Assembly: GCA_950097015.1 (NCBI GenBank)
Contig: CATNEN010000039.1
Coordinates: forward strand, 17,528,501 to 17,592,500
Source: Macrostomum hystrix
Lineage: Eukaryota; Platyhelminthes; Macrostomidae
DNA: 64,000 bases
Reading direction: 5' to 3'
The position numbers were made by a program, and so were the translations under genes. The notes below the pieces were generated by a model. The model was not told where the DNA came from. It did no database searches and saw only the letters and a program-made list of their open reading frames with translations. Below are positions 10,601-22,162 of the stretch, piece by piece; positions within the stretch are counted from its first letter, which is position 1, and every line of letters begins with the position of its first letter.

Positions 10601-13600
10601 GCTAGTTACTTACGACGGTAAAACCACTGCACTTTCTCCATTTGCACATGCTATTCTTACTGGCTGCGCCTCCGTAGCTGTTGGTGTTGTCCCTTTCGCC
10701 TCTAAAATTTGAGTTGATAAAGGTTTTTCTATATTTTTTGTCTATGCAGACGTAATTTTTTTCCGACAGAAGTGTCTAGTAGATGGGAGTCTACTCGAGA
10801 TGAATGAGAGTCTGGTAGGTTAAAGTATTGTCCATAAGAGAGTCTGGTAGACTGGAGTCTTTTGGATAAGAGAGTCTGGTAGACTGGACTCTTTTGGATA
10901 AGAGAGTCTGGTAGACTGGACTCTTTTGGATCAGAGTGTCTGGTAGACTGGATTCTTTTGGATAAGAGAGTCTGGTAGACTGGACTCTTTTGGATAAGAG
11001 AGTCTGGTAGACTGGACTCTTTTGGATAAGAGAGTCTGGTAGACTGGACTCTTTTGGATAAGAGAGTCTGGTAGACTGGACTCTTTTGGATAAGAGAGTC
11101 ATTATCAATAAGATAGGTGTCTTTTGTAAGTCTTGTGTAGTCTTGTAAGTCTTTTGTAGAAGGCAATGTGCTATCGGCTGTGGTCTTGCACATAGACAGT
11201 GAGCACTCAAGGCTATCCAATCAGCTCACGTAAGTACGTGCACACAGTCGTAGTCCATGACATAGAAACTCTGCGTTGCTATTATATATTCATTCACTAA
11301 TTCCAGCATGTACTTTACAGTACTAGAATAGAATGGAATAGAATTTGGCGAAAATTTGGCGAAACTGAAGTCAGGAACTGTACGGCTTGTGTGAATTTCC
11401 AGCGCGCTGACTACTACGTAGATGTCGAAGCGGCGAAATAACTGCAGAAATAGTGAAAAAATGCCTCTTATACTGCTCTCAGTACAGTGCGAAAAACAAA
11501 CTGCAGCTTTATATATCCATAATATTTTATTTAGAATTTTTTAAGAGTTAAAAAATATAAAATGTATCATCTGTTAGACATGGGAATCACCTGTTAGACA
11601 TGGGTATCATCTGTTAGACATAGGTTTCACCTGTTAGACATGGGTATCACCTGTTAGACATGCGTATCACCTGTTAGACATGGGTGTCACCTGTTAGACA
11701 TGGGTATCACCTGCTAGACATGGGTGTCACCTGTTAGACATGCGTATCACCTGTTAGACATGGGTGTCACCTGTTAGACATGGGTATCACCTGTTAGACA
11801 TGGGTGTCACCTGTTAGACATGGGTATCACCTGTTAGACATGGGTATCACCTGTTAGACATGCGTATCACCTGTTAGACATGGGTGTCACATGTTAGACA
11901 TGGGTATCACCTGCTAGACATGGGTGTCACCTGTTAGACATGCGTATCACCTGTTAGACATGGGTGTCACCTGTTAGACATGGGTATCACCTGTTAGACA
12001 TGCGTATCACCTGTTAGACATGGGTGTCACCTGTTAGACATGGGTATCACCTGTTAGACATGCGTATCACCTGTTAGACATGCGTATCACCTGTTAGACA
12101 TGGGTGTCACCTGTTAGACATGGGTATCACCTGTTAGACATGCGTATCACCTGTTAGACATGGGTGTCACCTGTTAGACATGCGTATCACCTGTTAGACA
12201 TGGGTGTCACCTGTTAGACATGGGTATCACCTGTTAGACATGGGTGTCACCTGTTAGACATGCGTATCACCTGTTAGACATGGGTGTCACCTGTTAGACA
12301 TGGGTATCACCTGCTAGACATGGGTGTCACCTGTTAGACATGGCTATCACCTGCTAGACATGGGTGTCACCTGTTAGACATGGGTTTCACCTGTTAGACA
12401 TGGGTGTCACATGTTTGACATGGGTGTCACCTCTTAGACATGGGTGTCACCTGTTAGACATGGGAATCACCTCTTAGACATGGGTGTCACCTGTTAGACA
12501 TGGCTTTCACCAGTTAGACAAGGGTATCACCTGTTAGACATGTGAATCACCTGTTAGGCACTATACTCACGTTGTTGACGATTCCAATAATGCTCTGTAC
12601 CGCATCAATCACAACCGATGAGCTACCGGAGTGCATCTTGTACTGCAATGAGAAGTGAGCAGCTGGACTATTACTCTAGTAAACTTTTGGACCTAAATAA
12701 GGCCACGTTTTTTCACATCGGAAACGCTAATTGTTTCTTAGGCCCTCTAGTATCCATGGTTACCCCAATGGCAAACAAAATATCTCTAAACTTTACGCAT
12801 TCAACAACTATTAATTTAAATTATTTTAATGATTATTATATATATCGATAGTTATAAATAAAAATAATTATTTACTTATAAATTCGAATTTGCATGTACT
12901 GAATAATTCATCACCTAGTCACAGAAAAAAACCGGAGTGGGTCATATGAGTCCACGTTGTGCTTAATTTGCATAACATCTCGCACAGCATTAGAATCTCG
13001 AGCTACGAGCAAGCAAATCAGTTTGCAATATTAAAAACTGTACTTTACTTCGATGACCTGGCCTAATGTCTATGGTACACCCACATGACCTGGCCTAATG
13101 TCTATGGTACACCCACATGACCTGGCCTAATGTCTATGGTACACCCACATGACCTGGCCTAATGTCTATGGTACACCCACATGACCTGGCCTAATGTCTA
13201 TGGTACACCCACATGACCTGGCCTAATGTCTATGGTACACCCACATGACCTGGCCTAATGTCTATGGTACACCCACATGACCTGGCCTAATGTCTATGGT
13301 ACACCCACATGACCTGGCCTAATGTCTATGCTTCTCCCTCAAGTCTTTCCAAAGCTAGTCGCTACTGTTATTATATGCTATATTAACATCAAATTATAAA
13401 TGTTACACTCACAAACCAATAATCAGCGATTATGTAGAGCTGCATAATGAATGGGCCGCCACTACTGATCACCTTCCTGCTCAGCTTTATGGACCGGGTC
13501 TCGGACTTTGCTAAGCGCCGGTGCCTCTGTATTTGAGTTTTGAACAAGCAAAGGCGAGTAGAATTAACGGAATTGATTCAGTCAGTCTGTCTGTGTTAGC

Positions 13601-16600
13601 TTGATCAGTCCATGGACTGGGTGCCGTCACACTCACTCAAATTTCTATCCGAGCTAATGCTGCTAATGCTGCTAATGCGGTTAGGAGTCCGAAGCTCTGC
13701 GCCAAAACCTCATGAGCATACGCTTTCAATGTTGGGTCACCAAGAAGCATAGAATTTGCAAAGCTAAGCCTCATCTATATAAATCTTGATTTTTAACTGG
13801 CTAACATGATCAAGCTGAACAGCAACTTGACACTTGAATGGCACCAGTCATAAATACTTTTGCTATTCTGCCCCATTCTATCTGTTGGTCAGCTTTATCA
13901 ACAATGGGAACAGCCATCCATCTGACATTATCCTTAATCCTTGGGATATAGAATAGTGACTCATAGAATAATTAGTCACTTTCAAAATTGGGCTCTTGAA
14001 CTCTATTAATCCAAATAATGGCTTACCTGTAATAAAACGCTGCCACCAAGCATTTTGGTCAGTTGCTGTGGACTTACTGGAAGTTATGGTGAAACCCAAA
14101 TGCTTATTCATTGAGCATCTCAATATATTTCTAAAGTGATGTAAATGAAAGCAAAAATCATACTCACGTGCAGCAATCCGCTTATTCAGCACGTCATAGG
14201 CCAATTCCAATGCTTGACGCTGCTTCCAACCGACACTTGAAGGATACAAGTTGAGCTGGTACACCTGCCAGCTTGAGTCACGCAGCCGCATGCGATGCCC
14301 GGTGGCTTGAATATAGCCCAGGTGAGTGATGTTGATTGACAGCGTGCCACTGTCAATGAGGGTTGGATTCAGCTGCTCGGGTAAATGATCTGCATGGCTG
14401 TCTGTTCTGGGCTGTCTGTACTGGGCTGTCTGTTCTGGGGTGTCTGTTCTGGACTGTCTGTACTGGGCTGTCTGTTCTGGGGTGTCTGTTCTAGGGTGTC
14501 TGATCTGGGTTGTCTGTTCTAGGGTGTCTGTTCTGGGCTGTCTTTTCTGGGGTGTCTGTTTTGGGGTGTCTGTTCTAGGGTGTCTGTTCTGTGGTGTCTG
14601 CTCTGAAGTGTCTGTTCTGGACTGACAGTTTTAGGCTGTCTGTTCTGGTATGTCTTTTCTGACATGTCAGTTTTGGGGTGTCTGATTTGGGTTGTGTATT
14701 TCTGGGGTGTCTGATCTGGGTGTCTTCTGAGGTGTCTGTTCTCGAGAGTCAGCTCTGCATGGCTTTCTGTTCTGGGCTGTCTGTTCTGGGCTGTCTGTTC
14801 TGGGGTGTCTGTTTTGGGGTGTCTGTTCTAGGGTGTCTGTTCTGTGGTGTCTGTTCTGAGGTGTGTGTATCTGAGGTGTCTTTTCTGGGATGTCTGTTCT
14901 GGGCGTCTGTTCTGGGCTGTCCGTTCTAGGCTGTCTTCTGGGGCGTCTGCTCTGGGGTGCCTGCTCTAAGGTGTCTGCTCTGGGATGTCTGAACTGCATG
15001 GCTGTCTATTCTGGGCTGTCTTCTGGCTGTCTATTCTGGGCTGTCTTCTGGGTGCCTGATCTGGGGTATCTGTTCTTGGGTGTGTGTATCTAGGGTGTGT
15101 GTATCTGGGGTGTCTGATCTGTGGTGTCTGATCTGCGGTGTCTGCTCTCGGGTATCTGATCTGGGGCTTCTGCTCTGGGGTACTTGATCTAGGGTGTCTG
15201 ATCTGAGGTGTCTGTTAATTCTGGTGTGTCTGATCTACATATCTGTGTGTTCTCGAGTGTCTGTTCTGGGAGTCCGTTCTCACCGCAGCAGGTCAGAGCA
15301 GAGTGACACAAGGCCTGGCTGAGTCACATTGCCCAACTGGGCAGTCCCAGACTCAATCGGCCACGCTGAGTAGTGGCACTGAGAGCGATGTCGCGATTTG
15401 GTGGCCCGGGATCGACTCCCCACGATTCGAACTGGGAACTCTTCAGGTCTGGAAAAGTATTTAACAAAGAGCTGCTACAAAGAGGCATGCAGCAATAGGT
15501 CGTATTCGAGCTTCATCAAAAAGTATAAAAGTGCATTTGTGCTTACCTTCCCACCGCCAGGTAGAATGAGAACCGGCGCAGCGATGGCATAGCAACAATC
15601 TCTAAGACCAAATTTCTGCCGATTTTCTGAAGCGGTAAAATCGAACTCACAATTTTGAAAACATTGAAACAATTTCAAGGCTCCGGTGTGTAACAGCTGG
15701 CACAGCCTTCTGTCGACAGGGGCAGCCTTCCACTGACAGGGCAACCTTCCACTGACAGGGCAACCTCCCACTGACAGGGCTTACCTTCCACTGACAGGGC
15801 TACCTTCCACTGACAGGGCAATCTGCCACTGACAGGGTAACCTTCCACTGACAGGGCAACCTCCCACTGACAGGGCAACCTTCCACTGACAGGGCTACCT
15901 TCCACTGACAGGGCTACCTCTCACTGACAGGGCAACCTCCCACTGACAGGGCTACCTTCGACTGACAGGGCTAACTTCCACTGACAGGGCTAACTTCCAC
16001 TGACAGGGCAACCTTCCACTGACAGGGCTACCTTCCACTGACAGGGCAACCTTCCACTGACAGTGCAACCTTCCACTGACAGGGCAACCTTCCACTGACA
16101 GGGCAACCTCCCACTGACAGGGCTACCTCTCACTGACAGGGCAACCTCCCACTGACAGGGCTACCTCCCACTGACAGGGCTACCTCTCACTGACAGGGCA
16201 ACCTCCCACTGACAGGGCTACCTTCCACTGACAGGGCAACCTCCCACTGACAGGGCTACCTTCGACTGACAGGGCTAACTTCCACTGACAGGGCAACCTC
16301 CCACTGACAGGGCTACCTTCCACTCACAGGGCAACCTCCCACTGACAGGGCTACCTCTAACTGACAGGGCAACCTCCCACTGACAGGGCAACCTTCCACT
16401 GACAGGGCTACCTTCGACTGATAGGGCTAACTTCCACTGACAGGGCTAACTTCCACTGACAGGGCAACCTTCCACTGACAGGGTACCTCCCACTCACAGG
16501 GCAACCTCCCACTGACAGGGCAACCTTCCACTGACAGGGCAACCTTCCAATGAGGCTCAACCACTCAACTCAACAAAGTTTCATATGTAGGCTTCACCTT

Positions 16601-17165
16601 CTAGCCTTTTGTTGGTGCAAGATTTTAACGCAATGAGGTTAGTAACAGTACGAGTGGTGGCATTTGATGACAGAACATATGCATCTGTTCCAATTCGCTC
16701 ATCGTTAACGATTGTGCACACTCGCTTATATTTTAAGAATACCAACAATACCAAATCTCTAAAATGTTTTCTTACTAAAAAGGTTTAGTTCAATCATTTC
16801 AGATTTTGCTTACCCGGCTTGGCTGAACTTCCTGACCATCGTTGGCCTGAAATGTTCTCACTTTGGCCAGCAAGGTTAATGGCCTGGTTGAGTCCGCTGA
16901 AATTGCAGTTTAGAAAGCTAGAAATTCAGTGGCAATCATTGCTTTTGTAGCTTTCCAGCTTGTATTTTGTAAAATATGCTCGCTAATTACTTTTGAATTG
17001 TGTTGTCATTTCAAATAATGCATTTAAAACTGAGCACACTCAAAATAGTTAAAAGGATTGTGAGTACTCACCGATTGCGCAGTTGGAACACAGCAGGATG
17101 ATAAATTTAGCAATTAATGTGGTACAAAGAAGGCTATGGAGTTCACTGGCATGACTTATTGGCAT
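7693..17165 (-). CDS. ADAM-family protein, catalytically inactive metalloprotease, 13 exons
   Basis: Exons, 5' to 3' on the minus strand: 17072-17165, 16814-16896, 15547-15626, 15284-15448, 14168-14397, 14027-14076, 13413-13526, 12571-12642, 11230-11441, 10614-10701, 9641-10026, 8412-8706, 7693-8190. They sum to 2367 bases (788 residues) with consistent phase and GT-AG sites. Order of parts: signal peptide (MPISHASELHSLLCTTLIAK, then FIILLCSNCA); prodomain with the ADAM 'C-H-Y' element (SRHRSQCHYSAWPIE, VSLCSDLL); furin-like RHRR; reprolysin domain (FIMQLYIIADYWF, then FDIYVVVSALEIHT); disintegrin domain (CGNGLLEDGEDCDCGG, CDLPEFCNG); cysteine-rich domain; EGF-like (CQNGGTV, CHCPPGFAPPDC); and a C-terminal hydrophobic end (AAILVSLASLAAAAVTVY) with no cytoplasmic tail, possibly GPI-type. 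The HExxHxxGxxH motif reads QNLAYNLGVDY, so all catalytic and zinc residues are lost. The role is inferred to be adhesion or binding. Confidence 0.85.
9178..9495 (-). mobile_element. tRNA-derived SINE, near full length (copy 1)
   Basis: On the minus strand the head reads as a tRNA-like promoter: A box TGGCAGAGCGG and B box GAGCTCGATTCC. A body of about 250 bases follows, containing CGCAGCCGCGGAGAG, CACACCTGTGTGAGTAG and CTCAGGAGTCAGCGAAATGG. Further copies are at 27571, 39443, 42783 and 46190 (minus) and fragments at 35845 and 38570 (plus). It lies in the intron between ADAM exons 11 and 12. Confidence 0.8.
10100..10445 (+). repeat. 20-21 bp minisatellite in ADAM intron 10
   Basis: About 16 copies of AGGGAGACTGGGAACAGAGA-type units, between ADAM exons 11 (ends 10026) and 10 (starts 10614). 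Confidence 0.95.
10800..11105 (+). repeat. 32-bp minisatellite in ADAM intron 9
   Basis: Eight to nine copies of a 32-base unit containing GATAAGAGAGTCTGGTAGAC and TGGACTCTTTTG, between ADAM exons 10 and 9. The open frames across it are repeat artefacts. Confidence 0.95.
11575..12565 (+). repeat. 20-bp minisatellite in ADAM intron 8
   Basis: About 50 copies of the unit CCTGTTAGACATGGGTATCA with G/C and A/G variants. It fills almost all of the intron between ADAM exons 9 and 8 and stops only a few bases from the splice donor at 12570. On the transcribed strand each unit reads TGTCTAACAGGTG. Confidence 0.97.
13070..13330 (+). repeat. 32-bp minisatellite in ADAM intron 7
   Basis: Eight perfect or near-perfect copies of a 32-base unit containing CATGACCTGGCCTAATGTCT and ATGGTACACCCA, between ADAM exons 8 and 7. 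Confidence 0.97.
14398..15283 (+). repeat. Degenerate 14-15 bp repeat in ADAM intron 4
   Basis: Many imperfect CTGTCTGTTCTGGGG-like units fill the whole intron between ADAM exons 5 and 4. The splice acceptor of exon 5 (minus strand, ending at 14398) is itself made of repeat sequence. Confidence 0.95.
15710..16555 (+). repeat. 19-20 bp minisatellite in ADAM intron 2
   Basis: About 43 copies of CTTCCACTGACAGGGCAAC-like units between ADAM exons 3 and 2, with block-wise variants (GGCTAC versus GGCAAC). Confidence 0.97.
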
Positions 17166-17607
17166 GTTTACACAAAAAGTTGTAGCGATTCAACCAGTGG
17201 AATAGTCAATCGTCAATATATATAAAATTCATGCAATTTGAAACCCGATGTATATAGTTTCAGGATTGGAAAGGCTCATAGACTAAAACAGCGGGCACGG
17301 AAAGTCGATTTGTGCCCGCTGCCGGGGGATTTCGTCTATGTCCAAAGCTCCGGAAAGCTGTTCATATTGCTGCATTGAAGAGAGACGTGGATGCACCGGA
17401 CTAGAGCTGAGAGACCTGCAGTGTGATCTTATTCTGACTGAAACATGCTCGATTTCGATAAGATAGCAACAGGCGATATTAGTGGCTAGTACACCTTTTC
17501 GCATTCAATCTCAACAAAACGCGTATTCTATTTAGACAAGCTGCGTTCAAATTCGTCAGTCTATATTTGGCTTACCGTTCCCGCATTCGCTTTAGTCAAA
17601 CTCACAT

Positions 17608-18099
17608 TCAATCTAGCCAGTGAAGCTTATTTTTGGACAACTCTTTACAACTCTTTTCACTAGATTTGGTTTCTCTACCAGCAGAGAAGAAGAAGGTCGC
17701 CACAGTTTTCCCTCCGGACATAATGCAGTAGCCGAAACCAGAGACCGAGTTGATTTGCGATCCGTCGGTGAAGCAGTGAATTTCACGGGGTTGGCCGTGG
17801 TCACGTACTTCCTGGCGAGGCGGAATGCTGGTTTTGAATTTTTGCGGTGGGCACAGCGTCGATGGGATTCCGTCGGAGAGAATTTTGAGACCTCCTGCTG
17901 CGTCCAGGTCCCGTAGGCTGAGGTCGCCATGGGGCTGGAGGTTCCGCTTGCTGAAGGCAAGTTGCTTCCGGATGGAGATGCCCGCGTCCAGAAGACGACG
18001 AGCCGTCTTCATCGCCTCCCCCTTGATAAAAAGATCTAAAGGGGGAAGGTCCAGGAAGGCATTCATGCCAGCGAAGGGAGTGGAGGGTGCCGCACTCAT
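17608..18099 (-). pseudogene. Non-LTR retrotransposon RNase H remnant
   Basis: A single open frame on the minus strand. Its N-terminal part (GMNAFLDLPPLDLFIKGEA, then ARRLLDAG) resembles the region after the RT in Jockey/R1-type ORF2. The middle carries the start of an RNase H fold (REIHCFTDGSQ, SGFGYCIMSGG, TKSSEKS). It ends early at 17608 with no second half of the domain. It is flanked on its 5' side by the 21-bp array at 18127. Confidence 0.75.
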
Positions 18100-18126
18100 G
18101 ATGGCTCGACAAGCACGGCCCTGTGC

Positions 18127-18367
18127 TCAGCAGCCAGGAGTGCTCTTCTTGCAGCCAGGAGTGCTCTTCTTGCAGCCAGGAGTGCTCTTCTTGCAGCCAG
18201 GAGTGCTCTTCTTGCAGCCAGGAGTGCTCTTCTTGCAGCCAGGAGTGCTCTTCTTGCAGCCAGGAGTGCTCTTCTTGCAGCCAGGAGTGCTCTTCTTGCA
18301 GCCAGGAGTGCTCTTCTTGCAGCCAGGAGTGCTCTTCTTGCAGCCAGGAGTGCTCTTCTTGCAGCCA
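18127..18367 (+). repeat. 21-bp minisatellite
   Basis: About 11 perfect tandem copies of a 21-base unit (CAGCCAGGAGTGCTCTTCTT plus G). Because the unit is a multiple of three, long open frames occur in several frames on both strands; these are artefacts. A short CAT trinucleotide run follows at 18376-18391. Confidence 0.97.
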
Positions 18368-18399
18368 AGAGTGCTTATCATCATCATCATCAGATGAGT

Positions 18400-19237
18400 G
18401 CTCTGTCTCGAGGTGAGAGCTATGATTATTTCTAGACTGGAAAAGTAGCAGCATAAACTGAGACGTAAGAATTCAAATCTGCGTAGCATGAGATATCGTG
18501 GTGATAATGAAAGGCACTCCAAAATATATCTCAAGTGATGAGTTCGAGCTCTATTTAAAAGTTTGAGTACAGCATCAGTTTCTCATAAGAAATCTATATC
18601 TGTCTAAATGTTTGCCGATTTTTTCGAGCCCAGGAAGTTTGAGGCAAAGTTTGAGTCCACCAGATTTACCTGCCTGCTAAGTAGTAATTTTCTGTTTATA
18701 GACTTAGAACGAACTTAAATAAACGCCCAAATCCAGACATCAGATCCATCTATACAATTTCCAATGGACTGCTTAGAGTTTTGCACATGAAAGGAAAAAT
18801 AATAATCATTCCATCTTATATTCTGACACTGAACCATCACCGCTTCGTAAATATATTTATTTCAGTAGTATAGCAAATTAGCTAAGTAAAAAATAAGAAA
18901 CAACCTCGGAAAAACTTTAACAATCGCGCAAATGATCGAGTACGGAATAAAAATACACAACACGCTTGATTAAGGTTGAAGAAATTGCATAAATGAGAAT
19001 AGAAAATCAACATTGGCAGGCATGGGTAAATTGCTAATGTTCTGTCCTTAAAGGCTTCCAAACGACTGATACTAGAGTATAGGAAAAATGGAAGCTACTA
19101 TTTCCATTGAATATTCAGTTGTGCTGATAAAAGATTGCTAGGATTAAGCAAAAAATAAAGACCAAAAAGAAAGCCTTAAATTCCAGCAAGCATAGGCCCA
19201 AAGTTCAAATGAAGCATGCTCTCAGCATCCGAATACA
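18400..19237. other. AT-rich stretch, nothing recognised
   Basis: I see no gene, RNA or repeat here. If element copy 2 (outer end 22162) has an inner terminal inverted repeat, it should lie here or further left, but no match to GTTAGCAGAACCCTGCC was found. Confidence 0.4.
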
Positions 19238-20275
19238 TCATAGTGGAATAATTATGATGCGATTGCCCTCAAAAGTAACTGTGTATCCGTTGCCACTAGC
19301 GCTTGGCAGTTGAAAAACAACTCCAGTGGTAGGGAGCGTCAGAAGTGCGGCCTGCTCTGCATCATTTGCACCTTGAATAGCCGTTGCAGGCTCACCTGAA
19401 TAAGCACAAACAGCAGCGTCAGCAGATGTAGCTCCTGCAGAAGCAGCTCCAGCAGAGGCAGCGCCAGCAGAGGCAGCTTCAGAAGAACCGGCGGCACCAG
19501 AAGCAGCTCTAGCAGAGGCAGCGCCACCAGAGGCAGCGCCACCAGAAGCAGCCAAAGTGGCTTCCCCAGGCTCCATCTCATCGCCGCCTTCCTCCAGCAT
19601 CTCCTCGCTGTCCTCTTCCACAATCGCCTGCCACAGATGTAGCTGCTTACAGGCAATCTCCTTGCTGGCTTCCCGGGGCTGGGCCTGTTGATCTGGCTCC
19701 ATTATCCCAGCTTCTGCGAGAACACGCTCGAGAACTCCAAAGCTGACATCCAGACATATATTATCTACACAGGGTTCCACTGAAGCAGCCGAGATGCATG
19801 CTGGAGCAACCGAGTTCGAGGTGCTGATGGCAGTTGCAGTTGCCACCTCCAATGGTGAAGAAAAGGCAGCCGCTGCAGCTGCTGGAGGCTCGCTGTCCGC
19901 CCTCCTCCTCTCAAGTGTGCAGTCAATAACTTGGCTGAGGTGTGCCGAGGGGAGACTACTCGACTTCGGCTGCTGCTGCTTCTGTTGCTGACTTTTCTTC
20001 TTCACCTCAAGCTGCTCTCTTTGCAACTGCCTTTTAGCAGCCCGAATAATCCTCCACCTGTTGGCCTCCTGCTTCTTTTTATCGGAGCTCACGATGGTGT
20101 GGCCGCGGTGGTAGCTTGGAACTCTGCCGCTTGCAATTCTCTCCACGTTGCTGCACTCGTCGCATGCTAGCCAGCAGGAAACGCGGCACAGAGGATTCTC
20201 ATGGTGTCGAGGTGGAATGCCTCCGAGCTGGCAGACTTCGCAAGTCAAACAAATTTCAAAAAGCTCATTGTCTCA
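19238..20275 (-). CDS. Cys/His-rich zinc-binding-like protein, copy 2 (5' incomplete, possibly broken)
   Basis: The open frame encodes about 340 residues. The N-terminal region aligns with copy 1 (CLTCEVCQLGGIPPRHHEN, LACDECS, YHRGH, then EANRWRIIRAAKRQLQRE), keeping the Cys/His spacing and the charged helix. The middle is Gln-rich and the C-terminal half is low-complexity Ala/Gly/Ser repeats (AASGGAAS, AASAGAAS). No ATG precedes the conserved part. The base stretch equivalent to copy 1's exon-2 start contains TGA in frame, so the copy is either a pseudogene or uses an upstream exon I could not find. It sits in the inner part of the right inverted arm, about 1.9 kb from the 22162 end. Confidence 0.55.
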
Positions 20276-20439
20276 GCTTGAAAATATCTTTTTTGTTGTC
20301 ATGATAGCGAGTTAAAATGAAAATGCGGAACTATTCTTAGTTGTCTTAAGCAAGAAACGGATTGTGTGGATAGAATGTATGCAAAAATTTTTATTTCGCC
20401 TCCTTAATATACTTGTTTAAAACTCCCCGCGGCCGCCAT

Positions 20440-21278
20440 TTATGGCTACTTATATGAATTTTTGTTGTGCAGCATACCTATTGCGAGCCAACTTAACAAC
20501 AACAACAGTGCCTGCGCACCAGTGCGCCAGCACAGCTATCAACCCCACAACAATCCAGAGCCCTACTCGATCTCGAACCCCAAATTATCAGACTGGCCTC
20601 AATAAAGCGATTGGGAGGGTCACCTTCCAATTAACCAGGGCAGGCGGACCAATTGCAAACAGGTAAACAGGTAGGCACTAGGGAGGCCTACCTGTGATGG
20701 AGCTTAGACTAGATCTGTAGGTAAGTAGGATTAGACACCAAACCCCACGATATAATAATGTCTTGCATCAAATTTTTGAGAGACGATTGCTCAGATTATA
20801 CGTAAGGTGACCGTGTGAGCACGAAAGTCGAACAATCACTGACCTCAATTATCCGTCCCGAATATACCCACATTTTCAGTGGTTGTAATATAATATATCA
20901 TTTACTACCATATTTTGTTTTCTCCATCCCTCAACACCATAATAGAAAAAAATGTATCGTGCCGATGGTAGTAAACAAGTAAACCTAGCACCCAACTGGC
21001 CCGTTAGTTTCCAAAACAAGCCATAGATCAAAGCTTATCCGCCGCTCCAGCATAAGCATAAAGTTACTTGAGCTGTGTTTATAAACAACTTTTATCATTA
21101 CACTTTAATGCGCTTATTTTAATTTTTTTGTACAATATTTTAGTTGCTATCTACAGATTTTATTAGCTTTCTTGTTTTTATAGATAACCTCCTTTTCAGA
21201 AGCTGTGCGGCGAACTCGACGCGGAGTGGGGTGCTCTCAAGTGGACAAAGAGATTGGCCAGCCTCTCCTCCAATCTCT
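20440..21278. other. Inner part of element copy 2, no gene recognised
   Basis: 20680-20760 reversed matches 4585-4645, the segment just upstream of the PC4-like gene in copy 1. No PC4-like coding sequence is visible here. The remaining sequence is AT-rich and unassigned. Confidence 0.5.
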
Positions 21279-22162
21279 GCTGTGCTAGCTGTACCCAGTG
21301 CAAAGAGATACGAGCGTAGGCTGCAAAGGCAGAGTTATTAATTGTGGGCTTTGCCCCCCACACCCCCATACAAAGGCTGAATGCTCATTGCCCTAGCCTT
21401 TAACACTCTTGTACTGAAGAATTACTCACTGCATTTTTTACGCAATTTCTTTCCCGAGCCTCCCAACTCTGCAGTGTTAGCCTTCCCTAGCGCAAACAGA
21501 TAGGCGCAGCAATCTCAAACATTCCTTTACGCCTCCTATCTAGTTTTTATCACTCAATCACTTCCTTTCTATCCCTCCCCATAGATAATTTTTTCAATCT
21601 ATGTTTTCTGCGTCCCTTATCTCCAACTCTAACCCAACACCTCCCGGCCTCTCCTATCCCAGCTGTGTTAACCCCTCCCCAATGCAAAGAGATAGCCGGC
21701 CTCTCCTCCTATCCCAGCTGTGTTAACCCCTCCCCAATGCAAAGAGATAGGCCGGCCTCTCCTCCTATCCCAGCTGTGTTAACCCCTCCCCAATGCAAAG
21801 AGATAGGCCGGCCTCTCCTCCTATCCCAGCTGTGTTAACCCCTCCCCAATGCAAAGAGATAGGCCGGCCTCTCCTCCTATCCCAGCTGTGTTAACCCCTC
21901 CCCAATGCAAAGATATAGCCGGCCTCTCCTCCTATCCCAGCTGTGTTAACCCCTCCCCAATGCAAAGAGATAGCCGGCCTCTCCTCCTATTCCAGCTGTG
22001 TTAACCCCTCCCCAATGCAAAGAGATAGGAGAGGCCGGGAGGTGTTGGGTTAGAGTTAGAGTTGGGTTAGAGTTAGAGTAGGCAACCCCTCCCCCATTCA
22101 AATGCATTAGGCCGCCCTCCTATCTCCCCAGTGTCGGCAGGGTTCTGCTAACCCATACTACT
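21279..22162 (-). repeat. Right arm of 18.6-kb inverted repeat (outer end of element copy 2)
   Basis: Reverse-complement match to 3582-4305, ending with the same terminal sequence (GCTAACCCATACTACT at 22147-22162). The 55-56 bp subterminal array has about seven units here (21655-22030). Immediately outside, the 17-bp minisatellite resumes in the same orientation as at 3361-3580. Confidence 0.9.

Noticed and set aside
11575..12565. CRISPR-like array of short direct repeats
   Set aside because: Units are contiguous tandem copies without unique spacers, inside an intron of an animal gene. The same applies to the arrays at 15710 and 43085.
18096..18534. Long open frames on both strands with 7-residue repeats
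   Set aside because: The 21-bp array is a multiple of three, so every frame without a stop in one unit stays open; no coding evidence.
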